Source: DASQMT01 sp963827335 (lineage in GTDB: Bacteria > Actinomycetota > Thermoleophilia > Solirubrobacterales > Solirubrobacteraceae). From it: 64,000 nt of DNA. Shown here in pieces: positions 8,562 through 16,548 of this stretch (its first letter is position 1; every line of letters starts with the position of its first letter). The notes beneath the pieces are model-generated. The model searched no databases. It was given only the letters and a program-made list of their open reading frames with translations, and was not told where the DNA came from. The stretch covers positions 93,021 through 157,020 of the forward strand of contig CAWHAP010000014.1 of the NCBI GenBank assembly GCA_963827335.1, written 5' to 3'. Made by a program: the position numbers and the translations under genes.

Positions 8562-9149
8562 TCACGCCGTGTGGCTCGTGTCGTTCCAGAGCCACAGCAC
8601 GCGCCGCTCGCGTTCGTAGCCGAGGTCGCACAGGGCAGCCGTGTCGAGGCCGAGCGAGGCGGCGGCCTCCGGCGGCAGCCCCAGCCAGCGCGCGCCGACG
8701 ATGCGCAGGATGTGGCCGTGGCCGAAGAGCGCGACGTCGCCGCCGGCCGCGTCCGCACGGGCGATCACGCGATCCACGCGCGCGCCGGCGTCGGCGAGGG
8801 ACTCGCCGCCGGGGGCGCCGTCCGCCCACAGGTCCCAGCCCGGCCGCTCCTCGCGGATCTCCGCCGTCGTGAGCCCCTCGTAGTCGCCGTAGCCGAACTC
8901 GACGAGATCCTCGGTCACCTCCGCGACGCCGCCGAGGCCCGCGAGGTCCGCCGTCGCCCGCGCCCGCTCGAGCGGGCTGGTGAGCACGAGCGCGAACGAC
9001 CGGCCGGCAAGACGCCGTGCGAGCGCCTCGGCGGCCGCCCGGCCCTCGTCGAGCAGCGGGAGGTCGGTGCGGCTCGTGTGCTGGCCGGACCGGCTCCACT
9101 CGGTCTCCCCGTGACGAACCAGCAGTACGGCATGTCCGGTGCGCGCCAT
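8562..9149 (-). CDS. Histidine phosphatase family protein
   Basis: This is a phosphoglycerate-mutase-like acid phosphatase of 195 residues. The phosphohistidine motif RHGETEW begins at R12, the conserved arginine region is TSPLERARATA, an acidic EFGYGDYEG follows, and the second histidine is in FGHGHILRI. The substrate is unknown; the family includes RNase H-fused and alpha-ribazole phosphatases as well as cofactor-dependent mutases. ATG 9149 gives the compact family N-terminus; upstream in-frame residues are not family-like. It is divergent from the large secreted phosphatase gene by 92 bp. Confidence 0.85.
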   Translation of the reverse strand: MARTGHAVLLVRHGETEWSRSGQHTSRTDLPLLDEGRAAAEALARRLAGRSFALVLTSPLERARATADLAGLGGVAEVTEDLVEFGYGDYEGLTTAEIREERPGWDLWADGAPGGESLADAGARVDRVIARADAAGGDVALFGHGHILRIVGARWLGLPPEAAASLGLDTAALCDLGYERERRVLWLWNDTSHTA

Positions 9150-9241
9150 CTGCGCACTATCCACGAAGTCGGGGGATGACGCGGCTTGCCCCGCCCCATA
9201 TGCTGCGCGCGGGGTCGGGTCCGAAGCGAAGGGGAGCACAC

Positions 9242-12200
9242 ATGGCCACGGTCGGGTCGGAGAGAACGGGCGGCATGCGCGGGAAGCGCGCCGCGGGGCT
9301 GCTCGTCACGGCGGTCGCCGCCGCAGCGGGCCTGGTGCCGCTGCTCGGCTCCGAGGCGGGCGGGCACGGCGGGAGCGGCCATCACGGCGGCCGCGACGCG
9401 GGCAAGCTGCTCTTCTTCGCGTCCGACGGCCTGCGCCAGGAGGCGGTCGCCAGGTACGCCGCCGAGGGCGCCGTGCCCGGCTTCCGCGCGCTCCTGCGCC
9501 ACGGCGCCAAGGCGTCCGGCAACGGGCTCCTGACCCAGGCGCCGCCGAACACGGGCGCGGGCTGGTTCACGCTGGCCACGGGCGCGTGGCCGGGCGTCGC
9601 CGGCTCGACCAACAACACGTTCCACGTGAACGGCCAGCCGTTCGGCAACAGCACGTCGGCGCTCGGCTCGCCCAACGTGCTCCAGGCCGAGACGCTCGCC
9701 CAGTCGGCCGAGCGCGGCGGCAAGAAGGTCGCGCAGATCGAGTGGGCCGGCGGCCGTGCCGGCACGATCGCGGGGCCGACGCTCGACTTCCGCAACTTCC
9801 GCTCGGGCCGCGGCGTGGCCACGAACTACATCGCGCCGACCGACGACCCCGGGTTCACCGCCGCGTTCGGCCTGCAGTTCGACCATCCGCAGGGCTTCGC
9901 CGGCCGGGATCCGTACCCGCAGGCCGCGCCGGCGGACGCCACGGGCTGGACGAACGTGCCCGAGTCCTTCAGCCCGCCCAAGGAGATGCGGCTGCGGGTG
10001 CTCGACGGCACCGTCGACAAGTACGGCCTGAACGCCTACCTCTACGACAGCCGCGACGACGGCCGCACGCGCTACGACCGCGTGCTCTTCTCGCCGACGA
10101 AGGACGGCGACGCCGCCGTCGGCGACCTGCGCGAGGGCGAGTGGGCCGACGTGAAGGTCAAGATCCAGGGCAGCGACCTCGACGGCAAGACGGGCGCGAT
10201 GCTCGTCAAGGTCGAGCGGCTGGCCGGCGACCTCTCCGAGGTGCGCCTCTTCCACACGTCGGTGACCCGCGCGATCGCGATCTGGCCGACGTGGCCGGGC
10301 GAGCCGGGCTTCACCGGCACGTTCGAGGACTACGTGGCCGAGCGCTTCCCGTCCTCGCAGGCCGGCGACTTCGCCGTGCTCGAGGCCGGCATCGTCAGCG
10401 AGGACACCTACATCGAGCAGGGCGCGTACTGGGAGACCGCCTACCGCCCGCTGATCAAGTACGTGCTCGACACCTACAAGCCTGACCTGGCGATGGTCGG
10501 CTACCCCGTGACCGACGAGGTGCAGCACCAGTTCCTCGGGCTCGTCACCAAGCGGCTGCCGAACGGCGCGCGCAACCCGGCGTACGACGACGTCCAGGTC
10601 AACGGCACGCCGGACGGCCGGGTCGCCGAGCGCAAGGCGTACATCCGCGACGCCTACAAGGGCAGCGACCGGACCATGCGCCTCGCGCAGCGGCGCATGC
10701 GCGACCGCGGCCTCACGACGTTCGTGTCGTCCGACCACGGCTTCGCGCCGCAGTTCGCGGCGATCGACGCGAGCAAGGTGCTCGTGGACCTCGGCCTGCT
10801 GTCGACGCCGCAGACGTCGAACTGCCGCCCGGCCGCGACCGAGACCATCGCCAAGGCGAAGGCCTGCTATGCGGGCGGAACGGTCCAGATCTACCTCAAC
10901 CTCGCCGGGCGCGACCCGGCGCCGGCCGCCGGCGGCCCGCCGCAGGTGCCGGCCAACCAGGAGGCAGCGGAGGTCGCCCGGATCAAGGCGGCGTTCCTCG
11001 CGCTGGAGGACCCGAACGACTGGACCGGCGACGGGCAGCCCGAGGGCTGGAAGGTCATCGACCGGGCCTACACCAAGGCCGAGGCGCGCTACATCCCGAA
11101 CGGCGCGGACAGTACGGCCGACATGTCGCATCCGACCCGGACCGGCGACGTCGTGGTCTTCTCCGCGCCGCCCTACCAGTTCGACGCGGCGACGCCTGGC
11201 ACGCTGATCGCGCGCTCGGCGTTCTTCGGCCAGCACGGCTACGTGCCGGACGTGCAGGACCTCGACACGAACACGAACATGCGGGCCACGTTCCTCGCCG
11301 GAGGTGCGGCGATCCGCGGCGGCACGAAGCGCGGGGTGCGCAGCATCGACCTCGCGCCGACGGCCGCGTTCCTGCTCGACGTCCCGGCACCGCAGCACAG
11401 CCAGGGCGTCGTGCGGCGCGACGTCGTCGGCGCCGGCCGGCGCTACACGCCGGTCTCGATCGTCGGGCTGAACGACTTCCACGGCCAGCTCGATCCGTCG
11501 ACGTTCACCATCGACGGGAAGGCGATCCCGGTCGGCGGCGCGGGCCAGCTCGCGACGCTGTTCGACGAGGAGGCGGACGCGCTGCCCGGCCGGACGCTGC
11601 TGCTGGCGGCCGGTGACAACGTCGGCGCCTCGCCGCCGACCTCGGCGCTGCTCGACGACATGCCCACCATCGACGTCGAGAACGCGTGGGGGCTCGACGC
11701 GACGAGCTTCGGCAACCACGAGTTCGACTTCGGGGTGGAGCGGATCCTGGCGCAGCAGGGCCGCAGCGACTTCCCGTGGCTCTCGGCGAACATCGTCGCG
11801 GAGGACACGGGCGAGGCGCCGGACTGGATCCAGCCATCGGCCGTGTTCCGCGTCAACGGCGTGCGCGTGGGCGTGATCGGCGCCACCGTGCGCACGACGC
11901 CGGAGCTGGTCCGGACCGGCAACACCGCGGGCCTCGCCTTCCTCGACGAGGCCGAGCGGATCGAGCGCGAGTCGCGCGCGCTGCGCCGGCGCGGCGTGCG
12001 CGTGCAGGTCGTGGTCATCCACGAGGGCGCAACGGTCGGCGCCAACGCGGTCGACGGCCAGCCCGCCGTGCCGTGGGACGGGCCGATCAAGGCCATCACC
12101 GAAGCGCTCGGGGATACGACCATCGACCTCGTCATCGCGGGCCACACGCACCGCGCGGCGAACACCGTGATCGCCGGTATCCCGGTGGTCGAGGGCTTCA

Positions 12201-13009
12201 ACGCGGGCGTCAGCTACTCCGTCGCGCAGTTGCTGGTGCGGCGCGGCGACGTGGCCTGGGCCGGCGCGGCGACCCGGGTGGCCAAGAACCAGGGCGTCGC
12301 CTCGCGCGCCGACGTCAAGGCGATCGTCGATGCGGCGGACGCCGAGACGGCACCGCAGCGCAACGAGGTCATCGGCACGCAGGTCGGTGACATCCTGCGC
12401 GACCCGACGCGGTTGAGCGAGTCGGCGATGGGCAACCTCGTCGCCGACGTGATCCGCCTGAAGTACCCGGACGCCGAGGCGGCCCTGACCAACTCCGGCG
12501 GCCTCCGGGCCGATCTCCGGTTCGCGCCGCCGGCGCCGCCGACGCAGGGCGGCGGGCCCGGCGAGATCACGTGGGGCGAGGCGTTCAACGTGCTCCCGTT
12601 CGCCAACCTCACGGCGCTCACCACGATCACGGGCGCGCAGCTCACCGCGGCGCTGCTCAACGGGTTCGCCCCGGCGTGCGACCCGGCGTTCCCCGGCGGC
12701 ACGGGCCGCTTCCCGCAGGTCTCGGGCCTGAAGATCACGTACCACTGCAACGGCACGACGCCGGTGGTGGACTCGGTCGGCCGCGCGCCCGACGGGCCGG
12801 GCGGCACGATCACCCCGATCGGCCCGGCGGACACGATCCGCATCGTCACCAACGACTTCATGCTCGGCGGTGGCGACGGCTACACGGCGCTCGCAGGGGG
12901 CACCGACGAGGTCCAGCCGGACGTGATGCTCGACGTGCTCGTGGAGTACATCCGCGCCAACTCGCCGGTCTCCGCGGCGGTCGAGGGGCGGATCGTCAGG
13001 GGGAGCTGA
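9242..13009 (+). CDS. Secreted fusion: alkaline-phosphatase-superfamily phosphodiesterase + 5'-nucleotidase
   Basis: This 1,255-residue exported protein contains two phosphate-releasing enzymes. Residues 1-35 form a Sec-type signal (basic MRGKR then AAGLLVTAVAAAAG). Residues ~50-730 resemble nucleotide pyrophosphatase/phosphodiesterases: DGLRQE with metal ligand D62, the nucleophile region PPNTGAGWFTLATG, TDEVQH, SSDHGF and GQHGY. Residues ~738-1255 are a 5'-nucleotidase/UshA type: NDFHGQL (D745, H747), GDN, GNHEFD (N825, H826), GHTHR (H968, H970) and a C-terminal substrate domain with TNSGGLRADL. The start is supported by AAGGGGAG 5 nt before ATG 9242. The two halves could release nucleoside and phosphate from extracellular nucleotides or nucleic acid. 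Either domain alone is common; the fusion is unusual. Confidence 0.9.
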   Translation: MATVGSERTGGMRGKRAAGLLVTAVAAAAGLVPLLGSEAGGHGGSGHHGGRDAGKLLFFASDGLRQEAVARYAAEGAVPGFRALLRHGAKASGNGLLTQAPPNTGAGWFTLATGAWPGVAGSTNNTFHVNGQPFGNSTSALGSPNVLQAETLAQSAERGGKKVAQIEWAGGRAGTIAGPTLDFRNFRSGRGVATNYIAPTDDPGFTAAFGLQFDHPQGFAGRDPYPQAAPADATGWTNVPESFSPPKEMRLRVLDGTVDKYGLNAYLYDSRDDGRTRYDRVLFSPTKDGDAAVGDLREGEWADVKVKIQGSDLDGKTGAMLVKVERLAGDLSEVRLFHTSVTRAIAIWPTWPGEPGFTGTFEDYVAERFPSSQAGDFAVLEAGIVSEDTYIEQGAYWETAYRPLIKYVLDTYKPDLAMVGYPVTDEVQHQFLGLVTKRLPNGARNPAYDDVQVNGTPDGRVAERKAYIRDAYKGSDRTMRLAQRRMRDRGLTTFVSSDHGFAPQFAAIDASKVLVDLGLLSTPQTSNCRPAATETIAKAKACYAGGTVQIYLNLAGRDPAPAAGGPPQVPANQEAAEVARIKAAFLALEDPNDWTGDGQPEGWKVIDRAYTKAEARYIPNGADSTADMSHPTRTGDVVVFSAPPYQFDAATPGTLIARSAFFGQHGYVPDVQDLDTNTNMRATFLAGGAAIRGGTKRGVRSIDLAPTAAFLLDVPAPQHSQGVVRRDVVGAGRRYTPVSIVGLNDFHGQLDPSTFTIDGKAIPVGGAGQLATLFDEEADALPGRTLLLAAGDNVGASPPTSALLDDMPTIDVENAWGLDATSFGNHEFDFGVERILAQQGRSDFPWLSANIVAEDTGEAPDWIQPSAVFRVNGVRVGVIGATVRTTPELVRTGNTAGLAFLDEAERIERESRALRRRGVRVQVVVIHEGATVGANAVDGQPAVPWDGPIKAITEALGDTTIDLVIAGHTHRAANTVIAGIPVVEGFNAGVSYSVAQLLVRRGDVAWAGAATRVAKNQGVASRADVKAIVDAADAETAPQRNEVIGTQVGDILRDPTRLSESAMGNLVADVIRLKYPDAEAALTNSGGLRADLRFAPPAPPTQGGGPGEITWGEAFNVLPFANLTALTTITGAQLTAALLNGFAPACDPAFPGGTGRFPQVSGLKITYHCNGTTPVVDSVGRAPDGPGGTITPIGPADTIRIVTNDFMLGGGDGYTALAGGTDEVQPDVMLDVLVEYIRANSPVSAAVEGRIVRGS

Positions 13010-13030
13010 CGCGGACGGGCTCGCCGGCGC

Positions 13031-13666
13031 TCAGGCGTCGGCGAGCCCTTCGCGCGCCGCGTACAGCGCGGCCTGCGTGCGGTCGGTCAGGTCGAGCTTG
13101 GCCAGCACGTGGCCGACGTGCGTCTTGACGGTCTTCTCGGCCACGCCGAGCTCGAGCGCGATGCGCTTGTTCGAGCGCCCGCGCGCGATCAGCCGGAGGA
13201 CGTCGAGCTCGCGCGGGGTGAGGACGTCGAGCGCCCGCGGGCGGCCGCCCGCGGCCAGCTCCTCGACGACGCGCGTGGCGACGGCGGGGGAGAGCGGCGC
13301 CTGCCCGGCGTGCGCCGTGCGGATCGCGCGGATGAGCTCGGCGGGCTCGGTGTCCTTGAGCAGGAACCCGGCCGCGCCGGAGCGCAGCGCGGCGAACAGC
13401 CGGTCGTCCTCGCCGAAGCTCGTGAGGACGAGCACCCGCGCGTCCGGGACGCGCTCGCGCAGGACCTTCAGCGCGGCGACCCCGTCGAGCCGCGGCATCG
13501 CCAGGTCGAGCAGCACGACGTCGGGCGCGTGGCGCTGCGCGGCGTCGACCGCCGCCGCGCCGTCCGCGGCCTCGCCGACGACCTCGACGTCGTCCTGCAG
13601 CTCCAGGTAGGTCCGCAGGCCCTGCCGCACCACGGCGTGGTCGTCGGCGATGAGGACGCGGATCAT
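13031..13666 (-). CDS. NarL/FixJ-type response regulator
   Basis: This is a 211-residue DNA-binding response regulator. The receiver has the acidic pair in IADDH, phospho-acceptor D54 in LLDLAMP and K104 in FLLKD. The C-terminal LuxR-type helix-turn-helix begins at LTPREL and contains SNKRIALELGVAEKTVKTHV. Its ATG overlaps the stop of the histidine kinase gene (ATGA), so the two are translationally coupled. Output genes are not identifiable. It faces the 3' end of the secreted phosphatase gene. Confidence 0.93.
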   Translation of the reverse strand: MIRVLIADDHAVVRQGLRTYLELQDDVEVVGEAADGAAAVDAAQRHAPDVVLLDLAMPRLDGVAALKVLRERVPDARVLVLTSFGEDDRLFAALRSGAAGFLLKDTEPAELIRAIRTAHAGQAPLSPAVATRVVEELAAGGRPRALDVLTPRELDVLRLIARGRSNKRIALELGVAEKTVKTHVGHVLAKLDLTDRTQAALYAAREGLADA

Positions 13667-14796
13667 GCGGGCACCTCCAGCCGCACGGTCGTGCCGGCGC
13701 CGGGACGGCTGTCGACCACGACCTGCCCGCCGAGCGCGGTGGCGCGCTCCTCCATCGACGTGAGGCCCAGCCGGCGGCCGCGCACCGCGGGCGACTCCGC
13801 GTCGAAGCCGCGCCCGTCGTCGGCGACGGTCAGCACGAGCCGCCCCCGCTCGGCCCCGAGCCGCACGGCGATGTGCTCCGCGCCGGCGTGCCGCAGCGCG
13901 TTCTGCAGCGCCTCCTGCGCGATCCGGAAGACCTCGCCCGCGACCTGCGCACGCAGGGCCGGGGGCGCGGCGACGGCGAGCTCGATCGCCTGACCCGACA
14001 CGCGCCGCAGGACGTCGACGTGCTTGCGCAGCGCCTGGGCCAGCCCCTCGGCCTCCAGCGAGGCCGGGCGGAGCTCGAAGACGACGGAGCGCAGCTCGTC
14101 CATCGCGCCGCGCGCGAGCTCCTGCACACGGCCGATCTGGTCGGCGGCGCCGGCGTCCCCGCTCGCCAGCAGCTCGCTCGCCGACTCGGCCGCGAGCACG
14201 ACGCCGAACAGCTGCTGGGTGACCGAGTCGTGCAGCTCGCGGGCGAGCCGGTTGCGCTCCTCCACGATGCTCAGCTCGCGGCTGCGCTCGTGCAGGCGCG
14301 CGTTCTCGATCGCGAGCGCCGCGTGCGCGGCCAGGAGCGAGATCAGGCGCTCGTCGGCGTCGGTGAAGCCGGCCGCGCCCTCCCTGTCGGTGAGGTAGAG
14401 CGCGGCGAGGATGCGGCCGCGCGAGACGATCGGCACGCCGAGGAACGAGCGCATGTCGGGATGCGCGCGGGGCCACCAGCCGCGGAAGCGCGGATGGGTG
14501 TGGATGTCGTCGGTCCGGTAGGGCTCGGGCGACTCGAGCATCGCCCCGAGCAGGCCGTGCGTGCGCGGCAGCGGGCCCATCGCCGCGATCAGCTCGTCGC
14601 TCATGCCGGAGGTGATGAAGCGGGCGAACGCGCCCTCGCCGTCCGGGATGCCGAGCGCCGCGTAGCGCGCGCCGCCGAGCTCGCGGGCGGCGTGGACGAG
14701 CTGCTGCAGCACGGGCTCGACCTCCCGCTCGGCGGCGAGGGCGAGCACCACGTCCGAGAGCGTGCGGAAGGCCGACGAGTCGCGGCGGTCGAGCAT
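13663..14796 (-). CDS. GAF-domain sensor histidine kinase (NarX/DevS subfamily)
   Basis: This is a 377-residue cytosolic kinase without membrane segments. A GAF domain covers roughly residues 20-170 (FLGVPIVSRGRILAALYLTD). Then follow the HisKA_3 dimerisation helix with phospho-accepting H189 in ARELHDSVTQQL and an HATPase domain with N-box QEALQNALRHA and G-box DDGRGF. It would phosphorylate the response regulator encoded by the next, overlapping gene. The GAF ligand is unknown. TACCGT 8 nt upstream of the ATG could be a -10 for a leaderless start. Confidence 0.93.
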   Translation of the reverse strand: MLDRRDSSAFRTLSDVVLALAAEREVEPVLQQLVHAARELGGARYAALGIPDGEGAFARFITSGMSDELIAAMGPLPRTHGLLGAMLESPEPYRTDDIHTHPRFRGWWPRAHPDMRSFLGVPIVSRGRILAALYLTDREGAAGFTDADERLISLLAAHAALAIENARLHERSRELSIVEERNRLARELHDSVTQQLFGVVLAAESASELLASGDAGAADQIGRVQELARGAMDELRSVVFELRPASLEAEGLAQALRKHVDVLRRVSGQAIELAVAAPPALRAQVAGEVFRIAQEALQNALRHAGAEHIAVRLGAERGRLVLTVADDGRGFDAESPAVRGRRLGLTSMEERATALGGQVVVDSRPGAGTTVRLEVPA

Positions 14797-14802
14797 CGCG
14801 GC

Positions 14803-16506
14803 CTACGGTACGCGGCGCGCGACCGCGAGCAGCGCGCGCGCCGCCATGCCGGTCGGCTCGATCGCGCCGGCGTCGGTCACGCGCACGGGCGGCCGGGCGG
14901 GCCTGCGCCCCAGCCGCCAGCGCAGCTCGTCGAGCTTGCGGAACGGCGCCAGCAGCGGCGGCTCGCGCAGCTTCCAGACCGGGCATGGCCGCGCGGGCGA
15001 GCCCGTGGCGGCGAGGATCGCGTTGACCGCGCGGCGGGCCGCCTCGTTGGCGCCCTCCATCGTCGCGAGGTCGGTGTGCGTGCGCACGAAGTCGGCGGCG
15101 AGGAACAGGTTCGGGATCCGCGTCGCGGCCTCGGGCCGGTCGGCCCACGAGCCCTTCGTGTTGATCAGGAGCGGCTCGAGGTTCGTGGCGGCGGTCGGGT
15201 TGGGGAACTCGATCGCCGGGTCGAGGAACCAGTCGAGGACGTTCGCCGCCTCCAGCGACCCGTCGTCGATGTGGTCGGTCAGCTGGCCCCACACCTCCGT
15301 GCGGATCTCCTCGCGCGTGCAGGCCATGGCCACCTTGCCCGTGCGCCGGCCGGGGCGCTCCCACTCGGAGATGTCGACCGAGAGCACGCCCTCGACGCGC
15401 CCGTCGCCGCGCTGCTCGAGGTCGACGTCCGGCCAGAACTGGGCCTGCGAGATCGCCGTGAGCGCCCACTCGGAGTCGATGAACAGCGCGTGCCCGTGCT
15501 GCAGCGGCACGTCGCGGTCGAGGTAGAACATCGCGCCGTTCATCCAGCGCGTGACGAGCCGCGGGAGGGCGGCGAGTCGCGGCTCCGCGGCGCGCAGCTC
15601 GGGCGAGACGAGCAGGCGCAGGCGCTCCACCGGCAGCGCGGCGACGTAGTGGTCGGCCGTGACGGCCTCCGGCCCGGCCGGTGTCTGCACCGTGACACCG
15701 GTGATGCGGTGGCCGTCGCACGCGATGCCGGCGACCCCGTGCTCGGCGTGCAGCGTCACCCCAAGCCCGCGGAGGTGCGCGAGCCACGGGTCGATCCATG
15801 CCTCGTTCGTCGGCATGTCGAGCACGCGGTCGGCCGCGCGCCCGCCGACGCGCGTGAGGTCCAGCACGAGCTGCGCGAGGATCAGCCCGCCCGTGCGGGC
15901 GCTTATCTGGCGCGCCTGGGCGGCCACGAGCGTGCGCGTGAGGCCGTCGGCGAGGAACTTCTGGAACGCGGCGGTGCGGCGCTCGGCGCCGGTGTACTCC
16001 CACCAGCTCTGCTCCTCCCATTGCGCGAACCGGCGCGCGTCGCAGGACACGAGGAGGGTGATGAGCCGCTCGGTGAACAGGGCGAGCTCCTGCGGCGGGA
16101 TGCCGGTCTGCGCGCCGACCTCGCGCACGAAGCGCGCGAGCACCTCGAGGTCGCCGGCCGACGACGGCGGGCCGGCCGGCGCGATCAGCTCGGGTCGCCC
16201 GCCCGCCTGCGCGAGCAGGATGGTCGTGGCCGGCACGAGATGGCCGGCGGCGGTCCCGGAGCCGTGCGGGATGCGGGCCATCGTGTCCGGCAGATGCCGG
16301 TAGAACCCGGGGAAGAAGCGGAAGCCGTGCTCGGCCGGGAGGTCGGCGCGCCCGCCGGTGCCGGAGCCGGGCACGGGCATCGAGCGCGCCTTGCCGCCGA
16401 AGTCGGGGCGCGTTTCGTACACGGCCACCGCGAAGCCGCGCTCAGCGAGTTCGTGCGCGGCGCTCAGGCCGCCGACCCCGCCGCCGAGCACCGCCACGGT
16501 CGTCAC
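14803..16506 (-). CDS. FAD-dependent amine-oxidase-fold oxidoreductase (desaturase-like)
   Basis: This is a 567-residue flavoprotein starting at GTG 16506. The N-terminal GGGVGG (residues 8-13), the acidic end YETRPDFGGKARS and the C-terminal FAD motif LFLAADFVRT with the following EGANEAARRA place it in the NAD(P)-binding/amine oxidase superfamily. This also holds phytoene desaturases and hydroxysqualene dehydroxylase (HpnE). No other carotenoid or hopanoid gene is present to fix the substrate. A TAAGGT box lies 6 nt upstream of the start, 43 bp from the start of the divergent glutamate dehydrogenase gene. Confidence 0.8.
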   Translation of the reverse strand: MTTVAVLGGGVGGLSAAHELAERGFAVAVYETRPDFGGKARSMPVPGSGTGGRADLPAEHGFRFFPGFYRHLPDTMARIPHGSGTAAGHLVPATTILLAQAGGRPELIAPAGPPSSAGDLEVLARFVREVGAQTGIPPQELALFTERLITLLVSCDARRFAQWEEQSWWEYTGAERRTAAFQKFLADGLTRTLVAAQARQISARTGGLILAQLVLDLTRVGGRAADRVLDMPTNEAWIDPWLAHLRGLGVTLHAEHGVAGIACDGHRITGVTVQTPAGPEAVTADHYVAALPVERLRLLVSPELRAAEPRLAALPRLVTRWMNGAMFYLDRDVPLQHGHALFIDSEWALTAISQAQFWPDVDLEQRGDGRVEGVLSVDISEWERPGRRTGKVAMACTREEIRTEVWGQLTDHIDDGSLEAANVLDWFLDPAIEFPNPTAATNLEPLLINTKGSWADRPEAATRIPNLFLAADFVRTHTDLATMEGANEAARRAVNAILAATGSPARPCPVWKLREPPLLAPFRKLDELRWRLGRRPARPPVRVTDAGAIEPTGMAARALLAVARRVP

Positions 16507-16548
16507 TCGCGCACCTTACCTCCCGGTGGGTGGCATGATGGGCACGGG

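Noticed and set aside
8915..12745. A 1,276-codon open frame on the minus strand opposite the phosphodiesterase/5'-nucleotidase gene
   Set aside because: Its product is Arg/Val/Glu-rich and of low complexity with no motif, and it mirrors a strongly supported plus-strand gene. Long antisense frames are expected at this GC content.
13873..16548. A long open frame extending the glutamate dehydrogenase upstream by about 890 codons
   Set aside because: The extension is antisense to the histidine kinase and FAD oxidoreductase genes and has Arg/Gly/Glu-rich shadow composition; the dehydrogenase family begins near 16549.
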